Shown here: piece by piece, positions 1 to 8,469 of the stretch
How the letters are laid out: the number at the start of each line of letters is the position of its first letter
Position numbering within the stretch: position 1 is the first letter of the stretch
Origin: Alphaproteobacteria bacterium
GTDB lineage: Bacteria > Pseudomonadota > Alphaproteobacteria > Micavibrionales > Micavibrionaceae
Reading direction: 5' to 3'
DNA: 64,000 bases
Assembly: GCA_028289285.1 (NCBI GenBank)
Contig: JANQRF010000002.1
Location: forward strand, 558,001-622,000
Notes under the pieces: model-generated
What the model was told of the DNA's origin: nothing
The model's database searches: none
Seen by the model: only the letters and a program-made list of their open reading frames with translations
Position numbers and translations under genes: made by a program

Positions 1-62
1 CTTTTATCACGGATCGTGGCAAACGCGGCCAAAGGCTGTGGACGCGTTATGCGCTTCAGTGA
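1..62 (+). CDS. 3' end of a gene entering from the left, possibly comEC (partial)
   Basis: An open frame enters from the window edge and ends with TGA at 60-62; its last residues read TDRGKRGQRLWTRYALQ. It converges on lexA and overlaps the lexA stop by a few bases. In other alphaproteobacteria comEC commonly neighbours lexA, and this basic Trp-containing tail would suit a ComEC C-terminus, but about 20 codons are too few to identify the family. The comEC call is inference from context. Confidence 0.3.
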   Translation, partial: FITDRGKRGQRLWTRYALQ

Positions 63-715
63 TAATTACGCATCAGGCTGACTAGGCGGCCCTGAACCTC
101 CACCTGGTCTTCATCGAAAATCCGCGGTTCGTAATTGTTGTTTTCAGGAATAAGAACGGTTTTGCCTTTCTCGCGTTTAATCCGTTTGAGGGTTACTTCT
201 TCCCCTTCGACAAGGGCAACAACGACACTGCCGTCCGGAGCATTGTCACATTTTTGGATAATCACGGTATCACCATCCTGAATGCCGATATTGACCATGG
301 AATCACCTTCAACTTCGAGGGCGTAATGCTCTCCGCGCCCGAGCATGGTCGGCGGCAAATCAACATGATGTCCTTCATGGCGGATCGCTTCAATCGGTGT
401 CCCAGCGGCAATACGTCCCAAAAGCGGTACACTTTGCATCGCAGAAATCGCAGCCGCACTTGGCATGTTGGCCGGAAGATCGGTTTTGGAAGATGTATAG
501 CCTTCAGGGAGTTTTTTCACTTCCAGAGCGCGGGCCCGGTGAGGCAGGCGCTCCAGATAGCCACGCTCGACCAAAGCTGTAATCAGGCGGTGAATCCCTG
601 ATTTGGATTTGAGATCCAGCGCTTCGCGCATTTCATCAAAAGACGGAGCAATTTCGCCGTCCGCCATGCGTTCATGGATGAAAATCAGTAACTCTTTTTG
701 CTTCTTCGTTAGCAT
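56..715 (-). CDS. lexA: LexA repressor, SOS response
   Basis: Transcriptional repressor of the SOS regulon that self-cleaves when RecA is activated by DNA damage. The 219-residue protein has an N-terminal winged-helix DNA-binding domain (about 1-65, starting MLTKKQKELL) and a C-terminal S24 peptidase domain. The scissile Ala104-Gly105 lies in RIAAGTP, the catalytic Ser139 in EGDSM and the catalytic Lys177 in VTLKRI, so the protein looks fully active. I chose the start at 715 because it gives the standard LexA N-terminus; an in-frame ATG 12 codons upstream would add an atypical leader. A GAAC-N7-GAAC operator lies 58 bp upstream of the start, indicating autoregulation. It follows trpC, without the moaC-moeA genes often found between them in relatives. 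Confidence 0.96.
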   Translation of the reverse strand: MLTKKQKELLIFIHERMADGEIAPSFDEMREALDLKSKSGIHRLITALVERGYLERLPHRARALEVKKLPEGYTSSKTDLPANMPSAAAISAMQSVPLLGRIAAGTPIEAIRHEGHHVDLPPTMLGRGEHYALEVEGDSMVNIGIQDGDTVIIQKCDNAPDGSVVVALVEGEEVTLKRIKREKGKTVLIPENNNYEPRIFDEDQVEVQGRLVSLMRNYH

Positions 716-762
716 CCCGAAAATCCTTCCGTATCTCGTAAAAACCGGCAAAATGCCTCTAT

Positions 763-787
763 GTTCACTTTTGTTCTATATGTGTTC
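763..787 (-). promoter_or_regulatory. LexA operator (alphaproteobacterial SOS box) upstream of lexA
   Basis: On the minus strand GAAC-ACATATA-GAAC (773-787) matches the alphaproteobacterial SOS box GAAC-N7-GAAC exactly. A third GAAC follows after 6 bases (763-766), giving three direct repeats. The site lies between the trpC stop and the lexA start, as expected for autorepression. Confidence 0.85.
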
Positions 788-797
788 GTGCTTCGTG

Positions 798-1580
798 TCA
801 AGCGCTTTGAAGTAGATTTTTAACCGCCGCGCCGATATCGTCCTGGCGCATCAGGCTTTCCCCGACCAAAAAGGCCTGAAATCCGGCTTCAGTGAAGGTC
901 TGGATATGACCTGCATTTTCAATACCGCTTTCAGCGATTTTCAGGATATGGCCCGGGATTTTCGTGACAAGGGCAAGACCCGTTTCCAAAGAGACCTCCA
1001 GTGTTTTCAGGTTACGGTTATTGACGCCGATCATATCCGGATTGAGGTCTAATGCCCGGTTCAGCTCATCTTCATCATGGATTTCAACCAATACATCCAT
1101 GCCAAGCTCTTTGGAGAGGTCGTATAATTCTCTGGCCTGTGTATCGTCGAGAGCGGCCATGATAAGCAGAATGCAATCCGCGTCCAGGGCCCGGCTTTCA
1201 TAGACCTGGTACGGGTCGAGCATGAAATCTTTACGCAGGACCGGCAGAGAAACTTCTTTGCGAATGTCCTGTAAATAGGAATCATGACCCTGAAAGTAAG
1301 GCTCATCGGTCAGAACGGACAGGCAGGCCGCACCCGCGCTTTCATAAACTGTGGCGATCTCAACTGGGTCAAAGTCTTCGCGGATGATGCCTTTGCTGGG
1401 GGAGGCTTTTTTGACTTCGGTAATCAGTGCAGAGCTTTTTTGCTTTAAAGCTGTTTGAAAAGAAAGAGCTGCAGGTTGATCTTCAATCTGTTTTTGAAGG
1501 TCAGCCAGGGGTGTTTGCGCCTTTTTGATCTTAATATGCGCCTGTTTATCGGTGCAGATTTTTTCTAAAACCGTATTCAT
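798..1580 (-). CDS. trpC: Indole-3-glycerol phosphate synthase
   Basis: Converts CdRP to indole-3-glycerol phosphate in tryptophan synthesis (cytoplasm). At 260 residues it is a normal single-domain TrpC with no TrpF fusion. Family motifs run in order along the TIM barrel: EVKKASPSKG with the catalytic lysines, VLRKDFMLDPYQV, LVEIHDEDEL, GVNNRNLKTLEV and IAESGI near the C-terminus. Its start overlaps the trpD stop by 4 bases, so it is translationally coupled to trpD in a trpG-trpD-trpC unit. No leader peptide or attenuator is visible. Confidence 0.96.
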   Translation of the reverse strand: MNTVLEKICTDKQAHIKIKKAQTPLADLQKQIEDQPAALSFQTALKQKSSALITEVKKASPSKGIIREDFDPVEIATVYESAGAACLSVLTDEPYFQGHDSYLQDIRKEVSLPVLRKDFMLDPYQVYESRALDADCILLIMAALDDTQARELYDLSKELGMDVLVEIHDEDELNRALDLNPDMIGVNNRNLKTLEVSLETGLALVTKIPGHILKIAESGIENAGHIQTFTEAGFQAFLVGESLMRQDDIGAAVKNLLQSA

Positions 1581-2599
1581 GCATTTTCTCCGGAAGAGAA
1601 TAGAATATATTGATCTAAAACAGATTTTGCCTGTCCTGAATCAATCGCTTGTGCGGCTATCTGCACCGCGTCTTTTAAATCATTCGTTTTACCTGCAATG
1701 ATCAAAACGGCCGCCGCATTCATCAATACAATATCGCGGTAAGGGCTTTTGAGTCCGTCCAGAAGGTCTTTGAGCGCAGATGCGTTATAAGCCGCATCGC
1801 CGCCTTTCAGGTCTTCGGATTTTGAATAGGGCAAACCAAAATCATCGGGTGTCAGGGTTTTTGTTTCAATCTGTCCATTATCAAGTACGGCGATGTGCGT
1901 TTCGTCTGTATTGGTGATTTCATCCAGCCCGTCTGCGCCATGGACGATCCAGGCGCGCTGCGTGCCAAGCCGTTTCAGCGTTTCTGCCATGGGGACAAGC
2001 CATTTCTTATTAAAGACGCCAATGAGCTGGCATTGCGTTCCGGCGGGATTGGCAAGCGGCCCCAGCAGGTTGAAAATTGTCGGCGCACCGATTTTTTTGC
2101 GTACGGGCACAACATGTCTCACGGCTTCATGATGTTTCGGGGCCATCAGGAAGCAAAAGCCGATTTCTTTGAGAGCTTGTTCAAGTTTTTCAGGTGGTAG
2201 ATCGAGATTGACACCAAGCGCTTCCAAAACATCAGCCGCGCCGGATTTAGAGCTTGCGGCCCGGTTGCCGTGCTTTGCCATCGGCACGCCGCAGGCAGCA
2301 GCCACAAAAGCCACAGCGGTTGAAATATTATAAGTATGGGCGCCGTCACCGCCAGTGCCGCAACAATCCACGGCATTGTCCGGCGCTGTTATCATGGAGG
2401 CCTTGTCCCGAAGGGCCCGGGCGGCCCCAGCGATTTCGGCGGCTGTTTCTCCGCGTGCGGAGAGGGCGCGCAGGAAGTCTTCCATCTCCGGTTCATCTAT
2501 TGCGCCGGACATCATTGCGGAGATTGCCTCGAAGGCCTGATCTTCAGATAATTCAGAGCCTTGCTTAATTAGATCAATGTAAGAATGCAAAGAGGTCAT
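1577..2599 (-). CDS. trpD: Anthranilate phosphoribosyltransferase
   Basis: Transfers the phosphoribosyl group of PRPP to anthranilate, the second step of tryptophan synthesis. The 340-residue protein shows the PRPP/Mg motif CCGTGGDGAHTYN and the anthranilate-site motif KHGNRAASSKSGAADVLEAL, followed by RKKIGAPTIFNLLGPLANP. It is unfused, unlike enterobacterial TrpGD. Five bases separate it from the trpG stop and it overlaps trpC by 4 bases, forming a compact operon. Confidence 0.96.
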   Translation of the reverse strand: MTSLHSYIDLIKQGSELSEDQAFEAISAMMSGAIDEPEMEDFLRALSARGETAAEIAGAARALRDKASMITAPDNAVDCCGTGGDGAHTYNISTAVAFVAAACGVPMAKHGNRAASSKSGAADVLEALGVNLDLPPEKLEQALKEIGFCFLMAPKHHEAVRHVVPVRKKIGAPTIFNLLGPLANPAGTQCQLIGVFNKKWLVPMAETLKRLGTQRAWIVHGADGLDEITNTDETHIAVLDNGQIETKTLTPDDFGLPYSKSEDLKGGDAAYNASALKDLLDGLKSPYRDIVLMNAAAVLIIAGKTNDLKDAVQIAAQAIDSGQAKSVLDQYILFSSGENA

Positions 2600-2604
2600 G
2601 CGGC

Positions 2605-3174
2605 TTAAATGACTTTCAAAAAATTTTCAAGCATGGCATGGCCGTGATCGGTGGCGATGCTTTCGGGGTGAAACTGGACGGAATGGATCGGAAGCGTTTT
2701 ATGGGCAAGCCCCATAATCTCTCCGTCTTCGGTTTTGGCTGTAATGTCCAGTTCATCCGGCAGGGTGTCTTTTTCAACAATCAGTGAATGATACCGCGTG
2801 GCGGTCAGCGGAGAGGGCAGGCTATCAAAAACGCTTTTGCCGTCATGGTGCATGGGTGAGGTTTTGCCGTGCATCGGGACGGCGCCGCGGATGATCTTGC
2901 CGCCAAACGCCTGAGCGATGGTTTGAAGCCCGAGGCAGACACCAAAAAGCGGCATGGATTTGTCCGCGCATTCTTGTGTGAGTTCTAAACAAATGCCGGC
3001 ATGATCCGGGCCGCCCGGTCCGGGGGAAATGACAATCGCCTTGGGCTTTAGGGCAAACACGTCTTCAGGCGTGATTTTATCGTTCCGGTGCACGTCAACG
3101 TCCTCGCCCAGATCGCCGAAATACTGGACGAGGTTGTAGGTAAAGCTGTCATAGTTGTCGATCATCACAATCAT
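2605..3174 (-). CDS. trpG: Anthranilate synthase component II (glutamine amidotransferase)
   Basis: Supplies ammonia from glutamine to TrpE; it may also serve p-aminobenzoate synthase, since no separate pabA is visible here. It is a class I glutamine amidotransferase with nucleophile Cys in FGVCLGLQT and the His/Glu pair in SVQFHPESI. I chose the start that gives MIVMIDNYDSFTYN, the usual family N-terminus; a longer frame to 3237 would run into the divergent gene at 3227. The gene is cut off from trpE by that antiparallel gene, which is unusual. The 52-bp divergent gap must hold the promoter for trpGDC or for the opposite gene. Confidence 0.93.
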   Translation of the reverse strand: MIVMIDNYDSFTYNLVQYFGDLGEDVDVHRNDKITPEDVFALKPKAIVISPGPGGPDHAGICLELTQECADKSMPLFGVCLGLQTIAQAFGGKIIRGAVPMHGKTSPMHHDGKSVFDSLPSPLTATRYHSLIVEKDTLPDELDITAKTEDGEIMGLAHKTLPIHSVQFHPESIATDHGHAMLENFLKVI

Positions 3175-3226
3175 GGCCTGATAGATATGACGCAAGGCTG
3201 GACCCTGCGCAAGCTTTGTTGATAGG

Positions 3227-4291
3227 ATGAGGCCCATGAGACGCCGGAAAAGCCCTAAAGCTCAAAAGGAAACGCTTGTTTTTATCCTGATTGCCTCGCT
3301 GTTGATGGTGGCCGCGGACCAGATTATTTTCGGCGGGACGCGGCCCTATATTGAAGATCTGAAACGGGAATACAGGCAGGTGGAAGCCGACCCGTCTGCT
3401 ATTCGCGAGGAAATGGAAATACCACCAGCGTCTGCCGTGGAAGAGCGCGTGACCTATGATCCGTTTTTTGATGATCTGGCCCGGCCGATTTTTGCGCCCG
3501 ATGCTGTGCCTGAAGAAGGCAGCGCATTTCAACCGCAGCATACGGGACCAAAGCCGAAAATCGCGCTCATTATCGATGATATCGGCATGCGCCTGTCCGG
3601 CAGTCGGCGGGCGGTGAATTTGCCTGTGCCGGTAACGTTGGCCTTCTTACCCTATGCGGACGCAGCGCCGGATTTGGCAAAGGCTGCAAAAGAAAAAGGT
3701 CATGAGCTCATCATCCATATTCCGATGGAAGCGATGCAGCCGACCGTTTCACTTGGCGGGATGGGGTTGACGTCTGATATGGAAGAAGAGGCCTTTCATC
3801 AAAGGCTTGAAGATATTTTCGCAAGCTTTGATGGGTATGTCGGGGCGAATAATCATATGGGCAGCAAGTTAACGCAGGATAGTGCGGCGATGGCGCGGCT
3901 GATGGGGGCGCTGAAAGAGCGGAATTTATTCTTTGTGGATTCCAAAACCATCAGCAGTTCCGTGGCCGCGCGCACGGCGCGGCAAGCTGGTCTTGCCCAT
4001 GCGAGCCGGGATGTGTTTTTGGATCATGAAGATACACCGGACTTTGTCCGCACGGCGCTTCAAAAACTTGAAAATACGGCCCGGACGAAAGGTCATGCCA
4101 TTGCCATCGGTCATCCAAAACCGGTGACGCTTGAGGTGCTGGAGGACTGGATCCCGCTCGCAAAGGCGCGCGGGTTTGACTTTGTCCCTGTGTCGGAGGT
4201 GTTGAACAGACCGCAGGAAGAAACAAATCTTATGGCGTCTGATCTGAATGAGATCGTGCCAGCTGCAGGGCCTCAGACGCAGCCGCCGTAA
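3227..4291 (+). CDS. Divergent polysaccharide deacetylase family protein (YibQ-like)
   Basis: A 354-residue protein with one N-terminal membrane anchor (about residues 16-37) after a very basic start, an acidic/proline linker, then a divergent polysaccharide deacetylase domain from about residue 105. That domain begins KPKIALIIDDIGMR and continues with LAFLPYADAAPDLA, GHELIIHIPMEAM and GANNHMGSKLT, typical of the YibQ/DUF610 group. In that family the domain is periplasmic and the substrate is not established; catalysis here is inference. The gene lies antiparallel inside the trp locus between trpE and trpG. Its last 62 bases overlap the 3' end of trpE on the other strand. An ATG three codons downstream is an alternative start. 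Confidence 0.85.
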   Translation: MRPMRRRKSPKAQKETLVFILIASLLMVAADQIIFGGTRPYIEDLKREYRQVEADPSAIREEMEIPPASAVEERVTYDPFFDDLARPIFAPDAVPEEGSAFQPQHTGPKPKIALIIDDIGMRLSGSRRAVNLPVPVTLAFLPYADAAPDLAKAAKEKGHELIIHIPMEAMQPTVSLGGMGLTSDMEEEAFHQRLEDIFASFDGYVGANNHMGSKLTQDSAAMARLMGALKERNLFFVDSKTISSSVAARTARQAGLAHASRDVFLDHEDTPDFVRTALQKLENTARTKGHAIAIGHPKPVTLEVLEDWIPLAKARGFDFVPVSEVLNRPQEETNLMASDLNEIVPAAGPQTQPP

Positions 4292-5699
4292 TGGCTTTGG
4301 CTTTATTGACGCTTTCCGTGTATTCCGCCTCTTTTTGAGAATCTGCGACAATGCCTCCACTGGCCTGAACATAAATTTTGCCGTCTTTCACCAGTGCAGA
4401 TCGCAGTGCGATACAGGTATCAACATCGCCGTTCCCGTCGAGATACCCGATGCAGCCTGCATAAAAACTGCGGCGGACAGGTTCAAGTTCATCAATGATT
4501 TCCATTGCGCGGACTTTGGGTGCGCCGGAGACCGTGCCCGCCGGAAAGCCTGCAAAAAGCGCATCAAGAGAATCCAGATCTGCGCGCAACGTGCCTTCGA
4601 CGTTCGAAACGATATGCATGACATGGGAATAATATTCGACTGTAAACCGGTCTGTGACCTTTACGCTGCCGATCTCTGCCACGCGCCCGACATCATTACG
4701 GCCAAGATCGAGCAGCATGAGATGTTCTGCGCGCTCTTTCGGATCGGCCAGAAGGTCTTCCGCATTGGCTTTATCTTCGGCTGCGTCTTTCCCGCGCGGG
4801 CGGGTGCCGGCTATCGGGCGGATGGTGACTTTGTTATCGCGCACCCGGACCATAATTTCAGGCGATGAGCCGACGAGCGCGAAGTCTTTCATCTGCATAA
4901 AAAATAAAAACGGGGAAGGGTTGAGGCGTCGCAGCGTGCGGTATAATTCAAAAGGCGGTAGGTCGAAATCCATCTCAAAACGCTGCCCGAGAACGACCTG
5001 GAAAATATCACCTGCTTTAATATATTCAATCGCCGCATCAACCATGGCGTGAAACTGCGCTTGATCCATGTTAGACCGCACGTCCTGATCCGCATTTAAT
5101 TTGGTCTGGTGATAAATTTCCGTCTGGGGCAGGGGGCTTTTTAATGTGTCTAAAGCTTTATTCAGGCGTGCTTGCGCTTCTTCGTAAGCCTGTGCAGGCT
5201 CTGTTTCATCAGGGCGCACAGGCGCGGTCACACAAATCATGTTTTTAACATTGTCAAAAATCACCATGATTGTCGGGCGGATCATGATGCTTTCGGGAAT
5301 ACCAAGCGTATCGGCGTTATCATCCGGTATCTCTTCAATCAGGCGCACCATGTCATAGCCCATATAGCCAAACAGGCCGGAAGGCCCCATGGGCGGAATG
5401 GTTTCATCAACGATGTCGATTTTGCTTTGAGCAACCTGGTTACGCAAATCTTTAAGCGGGTTTTCTAAAGCGCCGTCATACGTCCAGATAAGGTCAGGTT
5501 TTAACCCGATGGCCGAATAGCGTCCAAGTGTTGCCCCGCCTTCAACGGATTCAAGTAAGAAAGCATAGTCTTCTTCCTGTGCCAGTTTTAAATAGGCGGA
5601 GACAGGCGTTTCCAGGTCGGCCGGAATCCAGTCATAGACAAGCTGTGACTTGCCGCTTTCATAGTGGTTTTTGAATGTGTTGAAATCCGGGGCGATCAT
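4230..5699 (-). CDS. trpE: Anthranilate synthase component I
   Basis: Makes anthranilate from chorismate with ammonia from TrpG. The 489-residue length is normal for the short TrpE form. The N-terminal regulatory segment keeps LLESVEGGATLGRYSAIG, which in the family holds the tryptophan feedback site, so allosteric control is likely. The catalytic domain shows IRPIAGTRPRGKD, LDLGRNDVGRVAEIGSV, YSHVMHIVSNVEGTL, AGTVSGAPKVRAMEI and YAGCIGYLDGNGD. Its ATG overlaps the stop of the foldase gene by one base, so the two are co-transcribed. The 3' end overlaps the opposing deacetylase-like gene. Confidence 0.96.
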   Translation of the reverse strand: MIAPDFNTFKNHYESGKSQLVYDWIPADLETPVSAYLKLAQEEDYAFLLESVEGGATLGRYSAIGLKPDLIWTYDGALENPLKDLRNQVAQSKIDIVDETIPPMGPSGLFGYMGYDMVRLIEEIPDDNADTLGIPESIMIRPTIMVIFDNVKNMICVTAPVRPDETEPAQAYEEAQARLNKALDTLKSPLPQTEIYHQTKLNADQDVRSNMDQAQFHAMVDAAIEYIKAGDIFQVVLGQRFEMDFDLPPFELYRTLRRLNPSPFLFFMQMKDFALVGSSPEIMVRVRDNKVTIRPIAGTRPRGKDAAEDKANAEDLLADPKERAEHLMLLDLGRNDVGRVAEIGSVKVTDRFTVEYYSHVMHIVSNVEGTLRADLDSLDALFAGFPAGTVSGAPKVRAMEIIDELEPVRRSFYAGCIGYLDGNGDVDTCIALRSALVKDGKIYVQASGGIVADSQKEAEYTESVNKAKAITAAASEALQLARSHSDQTP

Positions 5700-7603
5700 T
5701 AAAGCCCGTCACCCATACCGTATGTGCGGGCGAGAAGCCGGTCATTGATTTTGATATTAGCCCGGTCGATGAGAGATTCCATATAGGCATTTAAAAACCG
5801 TGTGGAATTTTCACTGCGCAATGTCTGGCTGAGCTCTTCCAGATCATCTGCTTTGGCTTTGTTTCCATCAGCAAAATGAATCTCTGTGACCTGGGCAATG
5901 AGGATGCCACCATCCGTTTCAGCCAAAACGGCTTTGCCTTTCTCTTTTGTGAAAAGCTGGGAAAGCGCCAGAGGGCCGATGGCTTTCGGTGCTTCCTGAT
6001 CTTTTTTAAGTTTGGAGAAGTTTTGAATGCGCGCACCTGCATTATCAGCAGTTTCTTTAAAATCCGCGCCGCCATCCACGGCTGCAAAAATATCCTGCGC
6101 GCGGGCACGGTTCATGATGCTGCGCTGTTCATCCAGATATTGTGTTTCAATATCTTTTTGAACCTCTTCATAGGGCGTATAGGTGAGGGGGGTGATTTCA
6201 TCGACGCGGACAATGACGAATTGCCCGTCGGCGGTTTCAATCACTGGCGCCGCTTCGCCTGTTTCATAATCAAAGCCGAGCTCTAAAATCTGCCCTGCAT
6301 CATTGCCGTAGCTTTCCAGCAGGTTTTTACCTTTTTCATCCATGCCGTTCACGCGCACAGGTCCGATGGTTTGGGTTGTTAATCCGAATTCGTCGACAAT
6401 CGGTTCAAGTTCTTCGCCGGAGGCCAGACGGTCATCAATAAGATTTGCTGTTTCCAAAAGTGTTTCAAAACTGCGTTCGTTCAGCAGGGCTTCTTCAAGC
6501 TCTTTTTTGACTTTGCTTAAAGGTTCTATTTCCGGCTCCAAAAGACCGGTCACTTTAATCACGTGCCAGCCAAGGGCGGTCTGGATGGGGCCGAGAATAT
6601 CATCTTTGGCGGCACCGAAGACCGGGCCGGCCACTTCTTCCAAAAGCCCGCTTTGCTGGAATTCATTTTCGCCCAGATACGCGGTTTCATCTCCGGTGAC
6701 ATTGCGCACGGAACTTTTCAGGCTGCGCCCATCCTTGACCTGTTTTGCCACGCGCTCAGCCAGTTCGGGCGTGCTTAAAACAGCTTGCTGGACTTTCCGG
6801 CGTTCAGGCTTGGAATAGGCGGCAATGTTTTCTTCATAAGCCTGTTGGAGTTCATCTTCGGTGATGTCTATTGTATCTGTTACCATTTCGCTTTTTAAAA
6901 TGGCTAAAGTCAGTTTGCGTGTTTCAGGAATGGCAAACTGGCCTTTATTGGCTTCATAATAGGCCTGAAGCTGCTGCGGGGTAGGTTGCTCTATATCTTT
7001 AATATCCGCATCCTTTAAAATGAACGCGCTAATGTCCCGGGTCTGGTTTTCAGTTGCATAGAGGAGCTTTGTATAGCGCTCCGGCATCACTACGCCGCCG
7101 CTCGCAATTGCATTTTGAAGCGCGGTCTTGGCCATTTCCTGGCGGATAGATGTAATGAACTGGTCTTCGCTAATGCCGCGCGCGCGTAAAACAGAGCGCA
7201 GCGCAGCGCCTTTATCCGGCGCGCCTTGTGTCAGCGGCTCTGCAATCCGGGCGATTTGTTCTTTGACATCCTCATCGCCGACATTCAGGCCGATTTTTTC
7301 AGCCGCCCGGTAAAAAAGCTGCATCTGAACTTCATTGCGCAAAATCGCGTTGATAAAACCCATCTGGTAGGCTTGCTGCGGGGAAAGATTTTGCGGCGCC
7401 AAAGCCCTGCGGACGCTTTCATCAAAGGCGCGCGCGGTGATTTCAACGCCTTTACCTTCAGCGACAATGTTGGACGAAATCCCGCCCCGGAAAAATCCGC
7501 CCACATCGGTCAGCACAAGGCCTCCAACAGCCAAGGCCATAAAGCCCAACAAAACGAATTTCGTAACGCCGCCCCTGGCACCTTCGCGCAATGCATTCAG
7601 CAT
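5699..7603 (-). CDS. ppiD: PpiD/SurA-like periplasmic peptidyl-prolyl isomerase
   Basis: A 634-residue membrane-anchored periplasmic folding factor. One transmembrane segment (about residues 14-34) follows the short cytoplasmic MLNALREGARGGVTK. A SurA-N-like chaperone region (about 40-200) follows, then a parvulin-type PPIC domain (about 270-390) with YLGENEFQQSGLLEEVAGPVF and ALGWHVIKVT, and a long second chaperone-like region. The order ppiD-trpE is common in alphaproteobacteria. The gene diverges from tpiA across a 67-bp gap that must hold both promoters. The specific PpiD assignment, rather than another parvulin, rests on the N-terminal anchor and length. Confidence 0.88.
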   Translation of the reverse strand: MLNALREGARGGVTKFVLLGFMALAVGGLVLTDVGGFFRGGISSNIVAEGKGVEITARAFDESVRRALAPQNLSPQQAYQMGFINAILRNEVQMQLFYRAAEKIGLNVGDEDVKEQIARIAEPLTQGAPDKGAALRSVLRARGISEDQFITSIRQEMAKTALQNAIASGGVVMPERYTKLLYATENQTRDISAFILKDADIKDIEQPTPQQLQAYYEANKGQFAIPETRKLTLAILKSEMVTDTIDITEDELQQAYEENIAAYSKPERRKVQQAVLSTPELAERVAKQVKDGRSLKSSVRNVTGDETAYLGENEFQQSGLLEEVAGPVFGAAKDDILGPIQTALGWHVIKVTGLLEPEIEPLSKVKKELEEALLNERSFETLLETANLIDDRLASGEELEPIVDEFGLTTQTIGPVRVNGMDEKGKNLLESYGNDAGQILELGFDYETGEAAPVIETADGQFVIVRVDEITPLTYTPYEEVQKDIETQYLDEQRSIMNRARAQDIFAAVDGGADFKETADNAGARIQNFSKLKKDQEAPKAIGPLALSQLFTKEKGKAVLAETDGGILIAQVTEIHFADGNKAKADDLEELSQTLRSENSTRFLNAYMESLIDRANIKINDRLLARTYGMGDGL

Positions 7604-7670
7604 GTCATCCCGTCCTTTTCAATTTCACCGGCCCGTACTATAAAAGGGCCGCAGATAAAGGACAAGAGAC

Positions 7671-8405
7671 ATGAAAAACCTGATTGCCGGGAACTGGAAG
7701 ATGAATGGAACACTGGAGAGCTGTCTGGCTCTGGCGCGGGGGGTCGTGGAAGGGATTCAGGCCGACCCGCAGCTTTTGAAGAAAAACGAGTTTCTTATCT
7801 GCCCGTCCTATCCTTATCTGGTGCTGGTGCAGGCGGAACTGACGCAAGCGGTGGCACTCGGCGCGCAGGATTGCGCGGTAAAAAACAACGGAGCGCATAC
7901 GGGCGACGTCTCTGCGGAGATGCTTAAAAATATCAATTGCAGCTATGTAATCCTCGGCCATTCGGAGCGCCGGGCCGATCACCGGGAACAGGACGGCTAT
8001 ATTGCTGAAAAAGCGGCGATGGCCCATCGCGCAGGCCTGAACACCATTATCTGCGTCGGGGAAACCGAAGAGCAGCGCGAAAAAGGGATTCAGGAAGAGG
8101 TGGTCGGCGAACAGCTCCGTGACAGCCTGCCGACCCATGTGACGGCAGAGAACACCGTGATTGCCTATGAGCCTGTCTGGGCGATCGGGACGGGGAAATC
8201 AGCCACACCGGACGATATCGCCGCGATGCATGGTTTCATCCGCGATCAGCTGGAAGATGAAAATATCCGCATTCTCTATGGCGGATCGATGAAGCCTTCA
8301 AACGCAGCCGATATTCTGACTATCGAAAACGTCAATGGCGGGCTCATAGGCGGCGCATCCCTCAAGGCCGAAGACTTTTTAGGGATTGCGAAGGCGGCAG
8401 AATAA
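7671..8405 (+). CDS. tpiA: Triose-phosphate isomerase
   Basis: Interconverts dihydroxyacetone phosphate and glyceraldehyde 3-phosphate. The 244-residue TIM barrel has all catalytic residues: Asn8 and Lys10 in GNWKMNG, His97 in LGHSERR, Glu167 in AYEPVWAIGTG, plus the phosphate loop LYGGSMKPSNA. The C-terminus reads SLKAEDFLGIAKAAE. Sequences coding for close variants of this tail recur at 8855-8895 and 9914-9958, after small unrelated genes, suggesting the 3' end of tpiA was duplicated by insertions. In relatives tpiA is followed directly by secG; here three orphan genes intervene. Confidence 0.97.
   Translation: MKNLIAGNWKMNGTLESCLALARGVVEGIQADPQLLKKNEFLICPSYPYLVLVQAELTQAVALGAQDCAVKNNGAHTGDVSAEMLKNINCSYVILGHSERRADHREQDGYIAEKAAMAHRAGLNTIICVGETEEQREKGIQEEVVGEQLRDSLPTHVTAENTVIAYEPVWAIGTGKSATPDDIAAMHGFIRDQLEDENIRILYGGSMKPSNAADILTIENVNGGLIGGASLKAEDFLGIAKAAE
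8361..8405 (+). repeat. tpiA 3'-end repeat, copy 1 (functional gene end)
   Basis: The last 15 codons of tpiA including its stop, encoding LKAEDFLGIAKAAE. It is the reference copy for the degenerate copies downstream: 8373-8393 and 9929-9949 agree at 19 of 21 bases. Confidence 0.6.
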
Positions 8406-8408
8406 TTA

Positions 8409-8435
8409 TTGACATAAGTATTATTTTTCTAATAC
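8409..8435 (+). promoter_or_regulatory. Possible promoter for the orphan gene at 8470
   Basis: TTGACA at 8409-8414 lies 3 bases after the tpiA stop, with TAATAC at 8430-8435 and a short 15-base spacer. A similar ATTGACATA box precedes other orphan genes (15612, 26028, 61947). The -10 match and spacing are only fair. Confidence 0.3.
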
Positions 8436-8469
8436 AAGCATTAGTGCATCATCTATAAAGAGTAAAAAC

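Noticed and set aside
254..601. Plus-strand ORF of 115 codons inside lexA
   Set aside because: It is the antisense shadow of a gene with complete LexA motifs and has no recognisable features.
5699..5760. A trp leader peptide or attenuator before trpE
   Set aside because: trpE overlaps the upstream foldase gene by one base, leaving no leader; no Trp-rich short ORF with hairpins is seen.
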